Source: Adiantum capillus-veneris | Lineage: Eukaryota; Streptophyta; Polypodiopsida; Polypodiales; Pteridaceae | Length of the DNA: 64,000 nt | Direction of reading: 5' to 3' | NCBI GenBank assembly: GCA_014529385.2 | Contig: CM043953.1 | Coordinates: 71,897,372-71,961,371, forward strand | In this document: piece by piece, positions 1 through 10,456 of the stretch | Layout of the letters: every line of letters starts with the position of its first letter | Numbering within the stretch: the first letter of the stretch is position 1 | Notes under the pieces: model-generated | What the model was told of the DNA's origin: nothing | Seen by the model: the letters and a program-made list of their open reading frames with translations, nothing else | The model's database searches: none | Made by a program: the position numbers and the translations under genes

Positions 1-3
1 TAC

Positions 4-560
4 TTGACCAACTTACAGGGATCCTCGTGCTTTAGCAGGATCGACTTGAAAAGTGGATATCATCAAATCCGAATCGCATCGGGAGACGTCTACAAGACAG
101 CCTTTCGGACGACTTTTGGGTTATTTGAGTTTTTGGTGATGCCTTTTGGCCTAACCAATGCTCCTACGACATTTAACCGGATGATGGACAGGATTTTTCA
201 AGAGTACAGACTATTTGTTGGCACTTTCTTTGACTACATCATTGTTTTCTCCAAGGATGAGGCAGAACATAGAGAACATCTGCTCTAGGTCTTTCAGGCA
301 TTACGAGATCACAAGTTAGTGATTAATGCGAAGAAGAGTGAATTTTTCCTACCAAAGATACACTTTTTGGGACACATTGTCTGAGCAACAGGAGTGCAGA
401 TGGATCCGGCCAAGATAGAGACTATCCGTGATTGGCCCGATTTTAAGAATGTCCATGAAGTTAGAAGCTTTTTGGATTGTGTTCGCATTGCAGGCGGTTC
501 ATTAGAAAGTTTGCAGAGGTTGCTTCCCCTTTGCATATCTTGACAAGAAAGGAGTCCCTT
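4..560 (+). pseudogene. G1 reverse transcriptase, C-terminal part
   Basis: The reading frame carries the Ty3 RT landmarks [15 protein letters not shown] and [16 protein letters not shown]. The catalytic box, normally FDDIIVFS, reads FDYIIVFS at about 230-253, so the second catalytic aspartate is lost. A TAG stop at 286-288 and a TGA near 382 interrupt the thumb and connection part (FLGHIV), which then runs through a frameshift near 500. The fingers subdomain lies outside the window. Inactive. Confidence 0.85.
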
Positions 561-580
561 TCTCGTGGGGACCCACAGAG

Positions 581-1195
581 GTGACTGTCTTTCAGACTTT
601 GAAAGAGAAATTCACTACGCGACCAGTTTTGACTTTGCCGGACTTGCAGAAGTCGTTTGAAGTATATTGGGATGCTTGTGGTCGTAGTCTGGGTGCGGTC
701 TTAATGCAAGAAGGCCATGTCATTGCTTACAAGAGACGATTGTTCTCAAGGCCGGAATTGACAGCACAGATTTATGAGAAAGAGCTTTTGGCGGTTACCA
801 ATGCTCTTACTCAGTGGCAGCATTATCTACTCGGAGCGGATTTTACTGTCTTTACAGACCATGAGAGTTTACACTACTTGTCACAAAAGAAACTATCGAA
901 AAAGCAGATACGGTGGGCGAACATCTTGTCACATTTTCACTTCCAAATTGTCCATATGCAGGGATAGAAGAATTTGGTGGCAGATGTTTTGTCTCGGAAG
1001 CCGTTGGTTCTGGCTATCTCTGCGATACATCATAGGAGCTTCGAGGATATGGTCGATCAGTATGCCACAGATACAGATTTTGCAGACATTTTCACACGAA
1101 AATGGGATGGGGAGACAGTAGCGGGATATTCCATTCGGGATGGCTACTTGATGAGGAAAACCATGTTGTGCGTTACACAGCCGTTGAGGGAAAAG
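581..1195 (+). pseudogene. G1 RNase H domain and link to integrase
   Basis: This is the RNase H domain that removes the RNA strand during reverse transcription. Visible landmarks are DACGRSLGAVL (first catalytic Asp region; YWDACG replaces the usual QTDAS/QCDAC), YEKELLAVTNAL (catalytic Glu) and FTDHESLHYL (third Asp). A TAG stop at 965-967 lies between the HMQG and VADVLSRK motifs, where related elements read through without a stop. The catalytic set looks complete but the frame is broken upstream and downstream. Confidence 0.85.
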
Positions 1196-2210
1196 GTTAT
1201 GACCGAATTTTTACAGGTCACCGCGGCATTGCTACCACCTTGAAAGGGGTAGAGAGATACTTCTTTTGGCCGAGACTCAAGAAGGATGTGGACGAGTTTG
1301 TGCGCAGTTGCTTGGTATGCCAGAAAGTCAAGTTTGACAGGCATAAAGCACAGGGATTGTTACAGCCTTTGCCCTTACCCACCGCCCCTGGGAAAGTATT
1401 GCAATGGATTTCATTTTTGATCTCCCAAGAACGTAGAGTCGTCACGCTGGTATCCAAACTGTTATTGAGAGATTAAGCAAGCAGGCTCATTTCATCTTAG
1501 TGAAGAAAACAATCACGCCAGATCACTTAGTGAGACTGTTTGTGGCCCAGATTTTCAGATTACATGGCATGCCTGAGATGATTGTCTCCGACAGGGACCC
1601 CAGATTCACAAGTTTGTTTTGGAAGGCAATTTGGGAGAAAATTGGCACGCGGTTGCAATTCTCATCATCTTTCCACCCGCAGATTGAGATTGCCAATTCA
1701 GTGCTTTTAGATTTATTGAAGTCTTATATCTTGGATCAGAAGACTCAATGGGAAAAGTATCTACCTTTGGTGGAATTTGCCTACAATAACACGATACACT
1801 CTTCAACGGGAAAGGCGCCATTTGAGATTATTGAAGGTGCTGCGAAGGTTCCACCCTTTCTAAGCACAAAAGATAAGATTTTTGAAGGCGATGAGTACAC
1901 GCGCGACTTGGACACGGCTTTTGCCAAGGTCCGCAAGGCTTTGCAGAAATCTCAGGAAAGACATAAAAAGGCAGCAGATCACCATCGTCGTGATTTGAAA
2001 TTGAAGGAGAATGATTGGGTGCTCTTATGTTTTGAGAAGGCACGCCTGAGAAAGAAAAAGGGAAAGGAGAGGCTTTTTCCAAAGCTTAGTATGCGATACT
2101 ACGGACCTTTCCAGATCTCCAAAAAGATCAATGATGTCTCCTTCCGACTGAAGCTGCCTGACACTTGGAGGATTCACAATGCTTTTCATGTGTCTCTTGA
2201 AACCTTTTAA
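1196..2210 (+). pseudogene. G1 integrase
   Basis: The zinc-binding part is GHRGIATTLKGVERYFFWP followed by CLVCQK, at about 1215-1325. It sits in a different frame from the upstream RNase H. The core starts at AMDFIFDLPR (about 1400), after another frameshift, continues with VSDRDPRFTS, and reaches the region of the third catalytic residue as HPQIEIANS. There, four residues of the usual HPQTDGQSE motif appear to be missing, although a Glu remains. The C-terminal part carries YYGPFQISKKINDVSFRLKL and HNAFHVS, typical of chromoviruses. Confidence 0.85.
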
Positions 2211-2454
2211 AGGTGATGTGCCTAAAGACGGGGAGCCTGATGAGCAACCCGAAGTGGAAGAAAACGAGGAGATCCTTGTTCCTGAACAGATATTGGCACA
2301 TAAGAACAGAAAGAATAAGGGTAAAGTCAAAAGGCGGTTCTTGGTTATATTCAAGAACTACCCTGCATTGGATGCGAAGTGGATGGAGGAGGAGGACCTA
2401 GAAGATACTCCTCAGATTGTGAAACTTTACCTTGAAGCTTTTGGTTTAGCATAG
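2179..2454 (+). pseudogene. G1 chromodomain
   Basis: One frame over from the integrase end, after the LLKPFKGD junction, the sequence ILVPEQILAHKNRK continues to RFLVIFKNYPALDAKWMEEE and ends LYLEAFGLA. The pattern RxLVxxKxYPxxDAxWxEExxL matches the chromodomain found at the integrase C terminus of plant chromoviruses, which is known to help target insertion to chromatin marks. One of the two usual domain-closing aromatic residues is present (W in DAKWMEEE). The same tail occurs in degraded form near 13100-13215. Confidence 0.75.
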
Positions 2455-3062
2455 TCTATTCCAAATGGAACCCCGAATTCAGCTTGGCCGGAGATCTGGT
2501 GCAATGGGTATGCACAAGAGGGGAGTTACTCCGCTCCTTTGTCAACAAATGCCTCGATTTTTGAATACTAGAGTCACTGATGTCTCTTTGAGCTTCAGGG
2601 ATACTTAGAGCTGACAGTATTATGTTGTATGACTTTATGAAATGGAAATTTAAAAAGTTTTGAAATTGATTTGTTCTTGACTTGTTTAAGTGCACGGACT
2701 AATAGACGAAATGACTGCAGCATTTTGGTCTGAATGATCTTGATAGACATGGTTGCAATAGGGATTAGTCAATCGGACATTTATGAGGTCTTGAGTGGAT
2801 CTAGATACGATTGCTAATTGCATTGCCGATAAATCATGGTCTAAGATTCGAATGAATGTTGAATGTGATTTGTCATGTGATGTCTTGTGATGTCAAGTGA
2901 TGTCCGGTGATGTCATGTGATGTGACTGTCGATTTGGTACATGTGTTAGATGTGTGTTCCTAGTGCGTCGGTACTAACAGTCTGTGTCTGCTAAGACAGT
3001 TTATGGCTTCTGTCTGTTTTGCAGGCGTAATCGAGGGCGATTACAATGCTTTCAAGAGGGGG
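2455..3062 (+). other. G1 3' untranslated region ending in polypurine tract
   Basis: Noncoding stretch between the chromodomain stop and the LTR. It is weakly similar to 13215-14055, which occupies the same place in element G2. It ends in a purine run (about 3052-3063, AAGAGGGGGGG) of the kind used to prime plus-strand DNA synthesis. Confidence 0.55.
2871..2920 (+). repeat. Five tandem decamers TGTCNNGTGA
   Basis: Five consecutive 10-bp units read TGTC-NN-GTGA, with NN being AT, TT, AA, CG and AT. The following unit breaks down to TGTGACTGTC. The period equals about one helical turn. It lies in the 3' untranslated region of G1. Confidence 0.85.
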
Positions 3063-3668
3063 GGTAAGTCACAACTTGGTGACGTGGCTGCCCAATACAC
3101 ACACAACCGCCCTACTGTTACCGGGAAAATGGCGACCGTGAATGCTGACATGGCCTGCGGTATGGACTGACTGCTGACGTGGCATACCCCGAATTTGCGG
3201 CACGATTTGCGGGCTACTGACATGGCAGCAGCGTACGGCACTTTTGCTTTTTGGCTACGCATAGCAAGGCTGATTTTTCCTACACAAATAAAGGGGCAGC
3301 TTTTGGGAATAAGGTGCTTCATTTTAGAGAGCTCTTTGCTTTTATTTTTGAAGGCTTTTGAAACAGCTTTTGGGGCTCTGCTTTTGGCATCCCTTGTAAA
3401 CTCTTTAAATAAGTAGTTTGGGCTCTCACTTCTCAGAGCATCTGGATGCAGAGTCTGAGAGCGAGTCCCAGCTACTCGCTTGTACTTTGAGTTGCAAATT
3501 AATACAAAAAGAAATACCGAAAGGGTCGCCAATCTTTGGGGCCAATATCTCTAGGCATGGAACTCCGCCGGTCCATTGTCCGATCAATTGTGAACTGTGA
3601 ACTGTTTTGAAGTGATTATTTGTGGTGTCGCAGTAGATTCTCGACTTGGAGTGTCCAAGTCTGTTACA
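3063..3668 (+). repeat. Probable LTR of G1 (or shared with G2)
   Basis: The start follows a polypurine tract and reads TAAGTCACAAC. The G2 counterpart at 14056 reads TATGTCACAAG, so the first bases appear to be a decayed TGTCAC. Shared internal landmarks are the CATCCC-TGTAA segment and a TATA-like stretch (TTTAAATAAG here, TTTATAAGGAG there) before GGGC. The right edge is a guess based on a terminal TTACA. No primer-binding site was found. Confidence 0.45.
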
Positions 3669-4474
3669 CAAATAAAGACCCAAAACTCCACTCTCAGTGC
3701 AAACAAGTGGAGACTCACCAAAGACGTGAATGCGCAAAGGATGCAATTAGATCAGAAGACTGTTGTCCTAAATAGTCTGAAAGCACATACTGTTCTGGAA
3801 CAATCCATCCTAGATAAGTACATTTACGAATCCCTAGTGGATATATCTAATGCAAAAGGCAATCTCACTTCGAATTTCGAAGACCTGCAAAATCTGGTGA
3901 ATACTATAAAGGAAGATCCGGAAGAGAAGACCTCAATTTATACTGGCACATTGGCCAATCATGCTCTTATTGAGCGTTTGACTCATGATGTGGATGAGGA
4001 TGAAGAAGAGGAAGATGAGGAGCAGGATAAAGACAAGGAGACTGGGAGGGGGGGGGGGGGGGGGGGGACTACAGATAAGAAGGATAATGACGATGACCAA
4101 CCTTCACGAGCTCCAGGTTCGGCAACAAGGGACAGCCAGCCGACTCCACAGAGTCCACACAAGAAAGAGCTAAGGGTCCTATGGACCAATCAGATGACCA
4201 AGGACAAAATCAGGGTAAACAGACCCAAGGTCAACCACAGACTACCACAAAGCAGCCACCAATAGGTCAGCAACAAAGCAGGGCATTGACTAAAGGGAAC
4301 GTTGTGCAGATCGAACTCAATCCAGAGGTCAACCCCGATCCAGAGCATTCTAATCAATGTCTACGTCTAAACAAATGCCTGTGTCACGAAAGGCCCTTCA
4401 AATTCATAATTTCTTACATGATGACAATGTATGTTCAAATTTGGAGAGGTTTCGTGTATGGTGCAGCGGAATGA
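3597..4474 (+). pseudogene. Acidic, Gln-rich ORF, possible gag N-terminal region of G2
   Basis: Two overlapping frames (3597-4265 and 4181-4474) look like one protein broken by a shift near 4165-4180. The first part has a helical stretch ending in NLVNTIKEDPEEK, then an acidic run (DEDEEEEDEEQDKDKE), then a glycine run encoded by a 20-base G tract, then DNDDDQPS. The second frame continues Gln-rich (DQGQNQGKQTQGQPQ). I do not recognise a family. The position between an LTR and a gag makes a retroelement origin likely, but a captured host segment cannot be excluded. Confidence 0.35.
4048..4067 (+). repeat. G20 homopolymer
   Basis: An uninterrupted run of 20 G residues inside an open frame, coding a glycine run. 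Such runs are prone to slippage and to sequencing length error. Confidence 0.9.
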
Positions 4475-5600
4475 ATGTTGTATTTTCTCAAGATTACCGA
4501 TCCATATTGCTCAAGGTTCCTTTTTAATTCTTACGAAAGGGAGAGCCTTCCGTTCTTTATGGAGAGTGCTATGATCACGAACAAAGTGAGTGGATATTGT
4601 GCGTGCAAGTGTATGAGACTGAGAGAAAGAGAGAAGAGAGATACGACACCAGAGACATTGTAAAACCCTCCTCCGAAGGCCCCACTCTCGTTGGCGAGAG
4701 TGGTCTACGATTGATTGCACAAAGTGGTACAATGATGATGCATGGAACTGATGCAACTTGGGACTATGTCGGTGACGAAGACGGGGACGATGTTGACGAC
4801 TTAAGGGCTGAAATCTGCGACCTTCTATCTGTTGTCCATAAAAACGCTATGGCTGAAAATCGGGGACTGTTTTGGGGCTGCTGTTTTGGCTGCGTTTTTG
4901 AAGGCTGAAAATGGCGATCTTCTGCAAGTGGCTAGGGCTGAATCTGCTGCTGTTCCTAAGGCTGAAAACGCTGCTGCAAATGCTTCACTTAAGGCTGAAA
5001 ATGAAAACGCTGGCAGATTGGGGTAGCGCTAGCAAAAACGCTAGGCAATCTGGGAAGTTGGCGATGACTGCAAAGCTGAAAAACGCCAGGGCTAGGGAGG
5101 ATGTGGCGATGACCTAAAACGCTAGTGCTGAGGGTGGAAAATGCCCAGGGCTTGATGGTGCTTGAGGGGTTCTTGCTAAGAGAGAGGGAGTACCTGCTCC
5201 CTGAGGGCCTCTTGTGCTCCTTGCTCATCTGCCAAAGAGTGCTAGCTTTGGTTTGTTTATAAATTTTCTTACCCAATTTGCCCTACCTACTTTTCTTGGG
5301 AAGTCACTTAAATTAATAAGTGAAAAATGTCAAAAATAGGGAAAATAGGCTAAATGCACTGGAAAAATCCCCTAACTGATTCTAATGGATTCTGATGGGA
5401 ATACTGATGATCATGCTATGTGCAACCAGAGGATATGCATCTATGCTAAGTGACTGGGCATGCACGGTCTACGAATAGACTCACAAAAGTGCCATATCAC
5501 TTCTAATCTAGACTGACTGGACTTGACGGAAACCCTGTTATGGTGTAGCTTGTCCACGGACACATAGGGTTGGATGTGTCACGTGACATTTCGGATGCTT
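4475..5600 (+). other. G2 leader or 5' region, no gene recognised
   Basis: A 103-codon frame at 4597-4908 contains an acidic segment (GDEDGDDVDDLRAEICDL) but resembles nothing I know. It is followed by the AAACGCT/GGCTGAAAA repeat block and by plain noncoding DNA to about 5600. Confidence 0.4.
4845..5125 (+). repeat. Dispersed short repeats GGCTGAAAA and AAAACGCT
   Basis: GGCTGAAAA or a close variant occurs at about 4852, 4902, 4959, 4992 and 5073. AAAACGCT or a variant occurs near 4845, 4967, 5003, 5034, 5080 and 5117. The two words often overlap (GGCTGAAAACGCT). Here the word is arranged as direct repeats, unlike the palindromic arrays in the copia A and B leaders. Confidence 0.6.
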
Positions 5601-7600
5601 TTTTGGGGGGGCAAAGAGAACGATCAAACAATGGAAGATTATCAACTATCACAAACAAGCATCCTACAGACTACCCCCACACCCCAATACAATTCAAGTA
5701 CTGGACAGGTTTCAAGAGTTCGTGTTCACTAAAGATGATATGTTGGTGAACCTCGGTCCCCGAGGCTCAACAACTAACCACAATAAGCATGCAAAACCTG
5801 GGTGTTCAGTTGAATATGTTGCTAGGCAACTGGCCTTCTTATAAATGTATGAAGGACATCACATTGGAGATGCACGCTCTCTTGACAAAAATGCAGATCG
5901 TCGGGCGACTGCTCGACCGGAAGATAATCATTCTGCTAGAGAACAATGCGTCCAGCAACAGAGGCCCCAAAACAAGAATGAGTCTCCAGGAATAGGAAAC
6001 TGCTACATTGAGGCAGTGTCTGATTCCTTGGTGGTCATGTATCCCTTGCCTATGAAGGATGATGAGCTTCCCACGTTTTACCCAGCCTTATACCAAGTAC
6101 AAGGAACCGGCCGATCAGCACAGGTACATCAAGATAGTAGACCAAATAAGAGAATGGAATGAGCAAAGCAAGGCTTATTATGGGTAGCCTAGAAGAACAT
6201 GCTCAATGATACAGAACAAAAAACGACATTCTCCGAACTAAAAGATGAGCTCATCAATTTCAGAGGAATGATGACACAGTGGCGGAGCCAGATCAGCATG
6301 CTGATAAAGTATACCAATGAGCTGCTCCAACTTCCAGTAGATGCCTCGAAGATACCTGAGAAAGACCTAGCCTAGCAAAGCAAGCGCTGAACCCCAATCT
6401 AGAGAGATGGTCGAGATACTCTTTGAAGCTAGGATCAAGGCCAACCAACCAAATCCAGCTGGTTGGATTCACACAGCATCCATATGCCACAAGCTGGCCA
6501 GAGCCAAACTTACTAGAGGAAAGAAGACACTTTATTCTCTGACCGTAGACTTGGAACGCGCTGACACCCTACGCGGTGGAGATGACGATTGAGCGCAGGG
6601 AGCAGCTAGACCAGGAGGCCATTTATCGAATCATCTAGGAGGAGTTCACACGGCATCGATATGCCACAAGCTGGCCAAAGCCACACTATACACAAGAAAG
6701 TAGACACTATGATCCTGACACGCAGACCTAGAACGAGCCAGACTTACTAGAGGAAAGAAGACACTTTATTCTCTGACACGAAGACCTGGAACGCGCTGAC
6801 ACCCTACGTAGTGGAGATGACGATTGAGCGAAGAGAGCAGCTAGAGCAGGAGGCCATTTATCGAATCATCTAGGAGGAGTTCACACGGCATCGATATGCC
6901 ACAAGCTGGCCAAAGCCAGACTTTCCACAGGAAAGTAGACACTATGATCCTGACACGCAGACCTAGAACGAGCCAGACTTACTAGAGGAAAGAAGACACT
7001 TTATTCTCTGACACGAAGACCTGGAACGGGTTGACACCCTACGCAGTGGAGATGACAATTGAGCGTAGGGAGCAACTAGAGCAGGAGGCCATTTATCAAA
7101 TCATCTAGAAGGAGTTCACACGGCATCGATATGCCACAAGCTGGCCAAAGCCAGACTTTCCACAGGAAAGTAGACACTATGATCCTAACAAGCAGACCTA
7201 GAACGCACTGACGCCCTACGAAATGGAGATGATGACTGGGCGCAGGGAGCAATTGGAGCATTAGGCCATTTATCGACTCGTCTAGAAGGAGAACACCAGC
7301 TCCAACGCTCAAACGCTCAAGGAAGTGGTCGACCTACAACACTTCAGATGCCACCCCAAACAGTTCAAAAGACGACTCTGAAGAAAGCTCCAGATAAACA
7401 GAAGCGTGAAAGCTGATATTAGTGCGCTTTTTTGAATTTAGGAAATAGACCAAAATTCAAAGAAAGGAGAGGAGAATGTACGTTGTGGGATTTGGACTTC
7501 TATAGGCACTAATATAAAGCTGGTATCTACCAACAGTAATTATTGTAGCAACTATATCAGTGCACAATCGGTCAAAACCCAGTATGGGCACCTATGAACC
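5600..7600 (+). other. G2 internal region upstream of gag, mostly degenerate
   Basis: No continuous reading frame. Short open stretches (5789-5995, 6407-6592) are broken by stops. The main structure is the 235-bp tandem array described separately. The end (7590-7640) runs into recognisable gag. Confidence 0.45.
6464..7289 (+). repeat. Tandem repeat array, 235-bp period
   Basis: The word GGAGTTCACACGGCATCGAT marks unit starts at 6641, 6876 and 7111, exactly 235 bp apart. A shorter unit precedes (from 6464, about 58 bp shorter) and the last unit decays near 7289. Each unit contains GCCACAAGCTGGCC, ACTAGAGGAAAGAAGACAC and GTGGAGATGACGATTGAGCG. The period is not a multiple of three, so a protein repeat would change frame at each unit. 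Confidence 0.9.
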
Positions 7601-8064
7601 ATTGAGCTCTTCCTTACATACAACAGTTTGACATCGCTTTCTCTAAAGCCTCCAAGGTACAAAAGGCAGCGTCTCTTCTTAAAGGTAATGCACAGATATG
7701 GTGGTCGACCCTACTTTTGCACAGAAAGTACCAAAGACGTGGATAAAGTTCAAAAGACTCTTAACTTACAGCATGGTTGATGGAGGAGTATGAAGAGGAC
7801 GTCATCACGGCTTGGAAACATCTAAGAGTGACGAAAGACGATACTTGGGCGTCGTATTGGCAACGATGTTGGAACACCTTTTTGCAAGTTACTTTTTTTC
7901 AGAAGATTCCTTTTCTAGAACAGATTGAGCGGTTTTGCTATGGCTTACCAAAAGAGATCAGGCGGTATTGTTTGAAGCAAAAGTCCAAGAGTATTCAAAA
8001 GCTCATGGCATGCGCAAAAGACCGATTTTTCATGCATTCAAGCTCCTTGACTTAGCCGACAGAC
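7600..8064 (+). pseudogene. G2 gag, first segment
   Basis: This is the retrotransposon gag (capsid) domain of G2. It carries WWSTLLL at about 7700 and YEEDVITAWKHLRVTKDD followed by ASYWQRCWNTF and IERFCYGLPKEIRRYC at 7780-7970, which match the retrotrans_gag pattern of chromoviruses. A frameshift separates the WWS part from the rest, and another shift lies before the LDLADR stretch at 8047-8062. At that point copia A is inserted. The frame resumes at 10754 after the duplicated 5 bp, which shows the two pieces were once continuous. Confidence 0.8.
8060..8064. other. Target-site duplication CAGAC, left of copia A
   Basis: CAGAC directly precedes the 5' LTR (TGTTAAAG). The same five bases directly follow the 3' LTR at 10749-10753. 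This identifies one clean insertion event. Confidence 0.93.
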
Positions 8065-8324
8065 TGTTAAAGTTTTGGCATCTCAAGTGAACTGCCCAAT
8101 GTGATCCCATTATTTAGTTTGGCTTTTAGGTATTTATTTTACTTATTTGTCAACGTCTTGGGTAGGTCAATTTACTAGGATTGCTATATAAGCAACCCCT
8201 TACCTCCATTGTATACACTTTCGGTTATTCATTGCCAAGGTTGATTGGTTCAGGAGACTCTCTCCCTCTCTCTCGTGTGCTCACTCCCCTTGGTCTCTAG
8301 GCTTCCGCATCGTCAACTTTGACA
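8065..8324 (+). repeat. Copia A 5' LTR
   Basis: Begins TGTTAAAG and ends CTTTGACA. It has a TATA-like TATATAAGC at about 8205 and a short CT-rich stretch at 8262-8275. It matches 10457-10748, and in reverse orientation 12645-12897. Confidence 0.92.
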
Positions 8325-8336
8325 TGGTATCAGAGC
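8325..8336 (+). other. Copia A primer-binding site
   Basis: TGGTATCAGAGC starts directly after the LTR. It is the standard plant copia site complementary to the 3' end of initiator tRNA-Met. Confidence 0.95.
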
Positions 8337-9063
8337 GTCTTGGTGAAGCTCCGTGCGTGTGAAGCCCTTGGCATGGAGGAGCGGTCATGAAGAGGAGAAG
8401 AAACTTACCTCACGGCATTTCCCCCCCTCGCACCCCACTGTCGCTGCCCACTCTGCCCATAGCATTCTAAAACGTTTCTGCCCCTTCCGGCGCCGGTCTC
8501 CCCCACACTGCCCCCCCTGCAAGCGTTTCACAACGCTGACTGCCGACAGCCTCCTCCCCTTGGCGCAAACTCCCCTGCCAGCAAGCGTTTTGAAACGCTA
8601 CCAGTGTCACACTGACCTCGCTCCCTTCCTACCCAGTGTTTTGAAACGCTATCTGTAGGACAGTCACTCCCTCACCCCCTTGGCCGGTCCGCTTGGTGAA
8701 ACGCCGACAACAACAATACTAAACCCTCACTCCCCACAACTTTTTAAGACGCTAGGATCTGTAGGCCATTGAAGTTCCTCTACGTCAGCGTGTCAAAACG
8801 TTGTGGGATGTGACCTAGTGGGGCCCTTTTGAGAAGCAGTGGGAGAGAAGATTGACTACGTCTTGTTGGCTTGAAGGGAAGTAAGGAGCAAGGCAGAAAA
8901 GTTGTTGAGGTGTAGCTTGGGAGACCAAGAGGTGGATATTGGAGCCACTTGGGAATTGAGGACAGAGGGAACGGCTTGGGTTCTATTTTTTGCGGCTTGG
9001 ATCGTGCGGCCACACTTTGGAGTGTGAGAAGTTTCCCGGAGTTCCAAATCTAGCAACTTCACC
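8337..9063 (+). other. Copia A leader with palindrome array
   Basis: This is the untranslated leader between the primer site and gag. From 8470 to 8802 it carries about seven copies of a self-complementary word of type AGCGTTTTGAAACGCT, 40-60 bp apart in C-rich spacers. The best copies are 8522-8537, 8584-8599 and 8635-8650; AAACGTTT at 8470-8477 and an imperfect copy at 8787-8802 are weaker. The copy B leader has the same kind of array. Confidence 0.75.
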
Positions 9064-9930
9064 ATGGCCCTCCCTTGCTCGAGCTCCAGCGACAAATTGA
9101 ACAGGAATAACTACACTCATTGGAATTTGATTATGCGACTCTGGTTCTCACGGAAAGGCTTATGGATGTTGTCGACGGCTCGAAGCCTCGTCCCGCATGG
9201 GATTCCCACAACAAGTACACCCGCCTTCAAGATGACGAATATCTCAAATTGTGTGTCGATTGGGATGCGGCTAATGCGAAGGCAATGTCGGCCATTGAGG
9301 AATCTCTTACAAAGGACCTTTCTCCAGCTATTCAGACCTTGAAGACTGCCAACGAAATGTGGTTCAAGCTTGTAAGTATGTTTGATCGGGATTCTACGAT
9401 GCAAGCAGTCACCTTCTTCGACAGTTGTTTGCCATTCACTTTCCACGAGGCATGCAATCATTCCTTATGAAGACTAAAGTTATTAATGATCAACTATTGG
9501 CTATGAAGAGTGCACTGACGAGTACCCAGTTAGCTGCTTTGGTTCTCACGAAGTTGCCTCAAGAGTATGAAACAGTGGCTAGGACACTTTGACTACAAGT
9601 CACGAAGGAAAAGCTGGAATTTGATGATCTCAGCTCTTTTCTCATTGAGGAGGAAGCCGTGTTGGTAACTCAAGGCAAAATTCAGATTTCTGAGACAATG
9701 GAAGCACATGGTGAAGCACTTGCTGCTTCGGATTCCAGAAAGAGGACAAAGTACCGTTGTTACAAATGTAGAAAGCGTGGTCCTCTGGCCAAGGATTGCA
9801 AATCCAAAGGCAAAGATAGAGATTCTACAAAGGACAAAGGTAAAAGCAAGCAACAGGAGGAAAGCAGTGATAGTGACTCAGGGAAGGACAGCAAGGAGAT
9901 TGCCGGTGTGGTGGTGACTACACTGGCACG
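9064..9930 (+). pseudogene. Copia A gag
   Basis: This is a copia-type Gag (nucleocapsid precursor). The start MALPCSSSSDKLNRNNYTHW matches the usual copia gag N terminus (LNxxNYxxW). A frameshift follows near 9120-9150, then LVLTERLMDVV and ANEMWFKLVSMFDR, another shift near 9465, then LTSTQLAALVLTKLPQEYE (TAG-like break at 9590) and a Lys-rich tail. The zinc knuckle at about 9757-9800 reads CYKCRKRGPLAKDC: the histidine of CX2CX4HX4C is replaced by proline. The frame ends in VVVTT without entering a protease. Confidence 0.85.
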
Positions 9931-10456
9931 ACTCTCGCCCTCTAGTCACATGAAGATCGGTGTCACCACTAGCTTCAGCCAGAGAGAGGCTTATGAGTGG
10001 CAGAGAGGGGCAAGCAATGCTCCCTTTAATTAATTTGGACCCTTGTGTTGGAGTTCAAGTTATTGATGTTTGGACCCGTAGGTCGGAGTTCAATGCACAT
10101 GCATCTGGTAGGGACCCAATCACACGTCTAAAACACTATGGATGAGTGCACCAATCCATTGTTGTTGGTCAGATTATGGGCAGGATGTGTTCCAACAGTT
10201 CATTATCTTGGAGTTTTATATTTTGGACGTGATGTGTTCGCAATTCACGAATGGGGATTATTGGGCGTAGTGTGGTCTACAGTTCAAAGTTTCTACAAAG
10301 GCAACCGATGCTCAAGATGGCATTACTTTCAGGTACAAAGTTGAGGAGAGCAACACCGAGGTGTATCCAGTTGGTGGCCACTTTTTGGGGTGTCCATTGT
10401 AGCTTCTTCATCGACTTGGTTTTACTATTGATGTCCACTATGAGCTGCAGAGAGGG
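9931..10456 (+). other. Copia A noncoding 3' segment and polypurine tract
   Basis: No coding signal. It starts with GGTGTCACCACTAGCTTCAG, shared with copy B (inverted, about 11170-11195), and ends in a purine-rich tract (about 10444-10456, GCTGCAGAGAGGG) against the 3' LTR. Confidence 0.7.

Larger units (their letters stand above)
1..3668 (+). mobile_element. Ty3 chromovirus G1, 3' part (RT to 3' LTR)
   Basis: The window opens inside the reverse transcriptase of a Ty3-type LTR retrotransposon. In order, one can read RT, RNase H, the zinc-binding and core integrase, and a C-terminal chromodomain, followed by an untranslated tail, a purine tract and a probable LTR. The order RT-RNase H-integrase-chromodomain defines plant chromoviruses. 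Several stops and frameshifts show the copy is dead. The right end is approximate because no primer-binding site or TSD could be identified. Confidence 0.85.

Noticed and set aside
5789-6162. Two overlapping ORFs of 68 and 105 codons
   Set aside because: Overlapping frames in a decayed G2 region; neither shows a domain or continues.
8353-8658. 101-codon ORF in the copia A leader
   Set aside because: Proline/histidine-rich translation of the C-rich palindrome spacers; it lies between primer site and gag and is not conserved in copy B.
8470-8802. Evenly spaced palindromes resembling a CRISPR array
   Set aside because: Spacers are irregular and C-rich, repeats are only 14-16 bp and imperfect, and the context is a plant copia leader.
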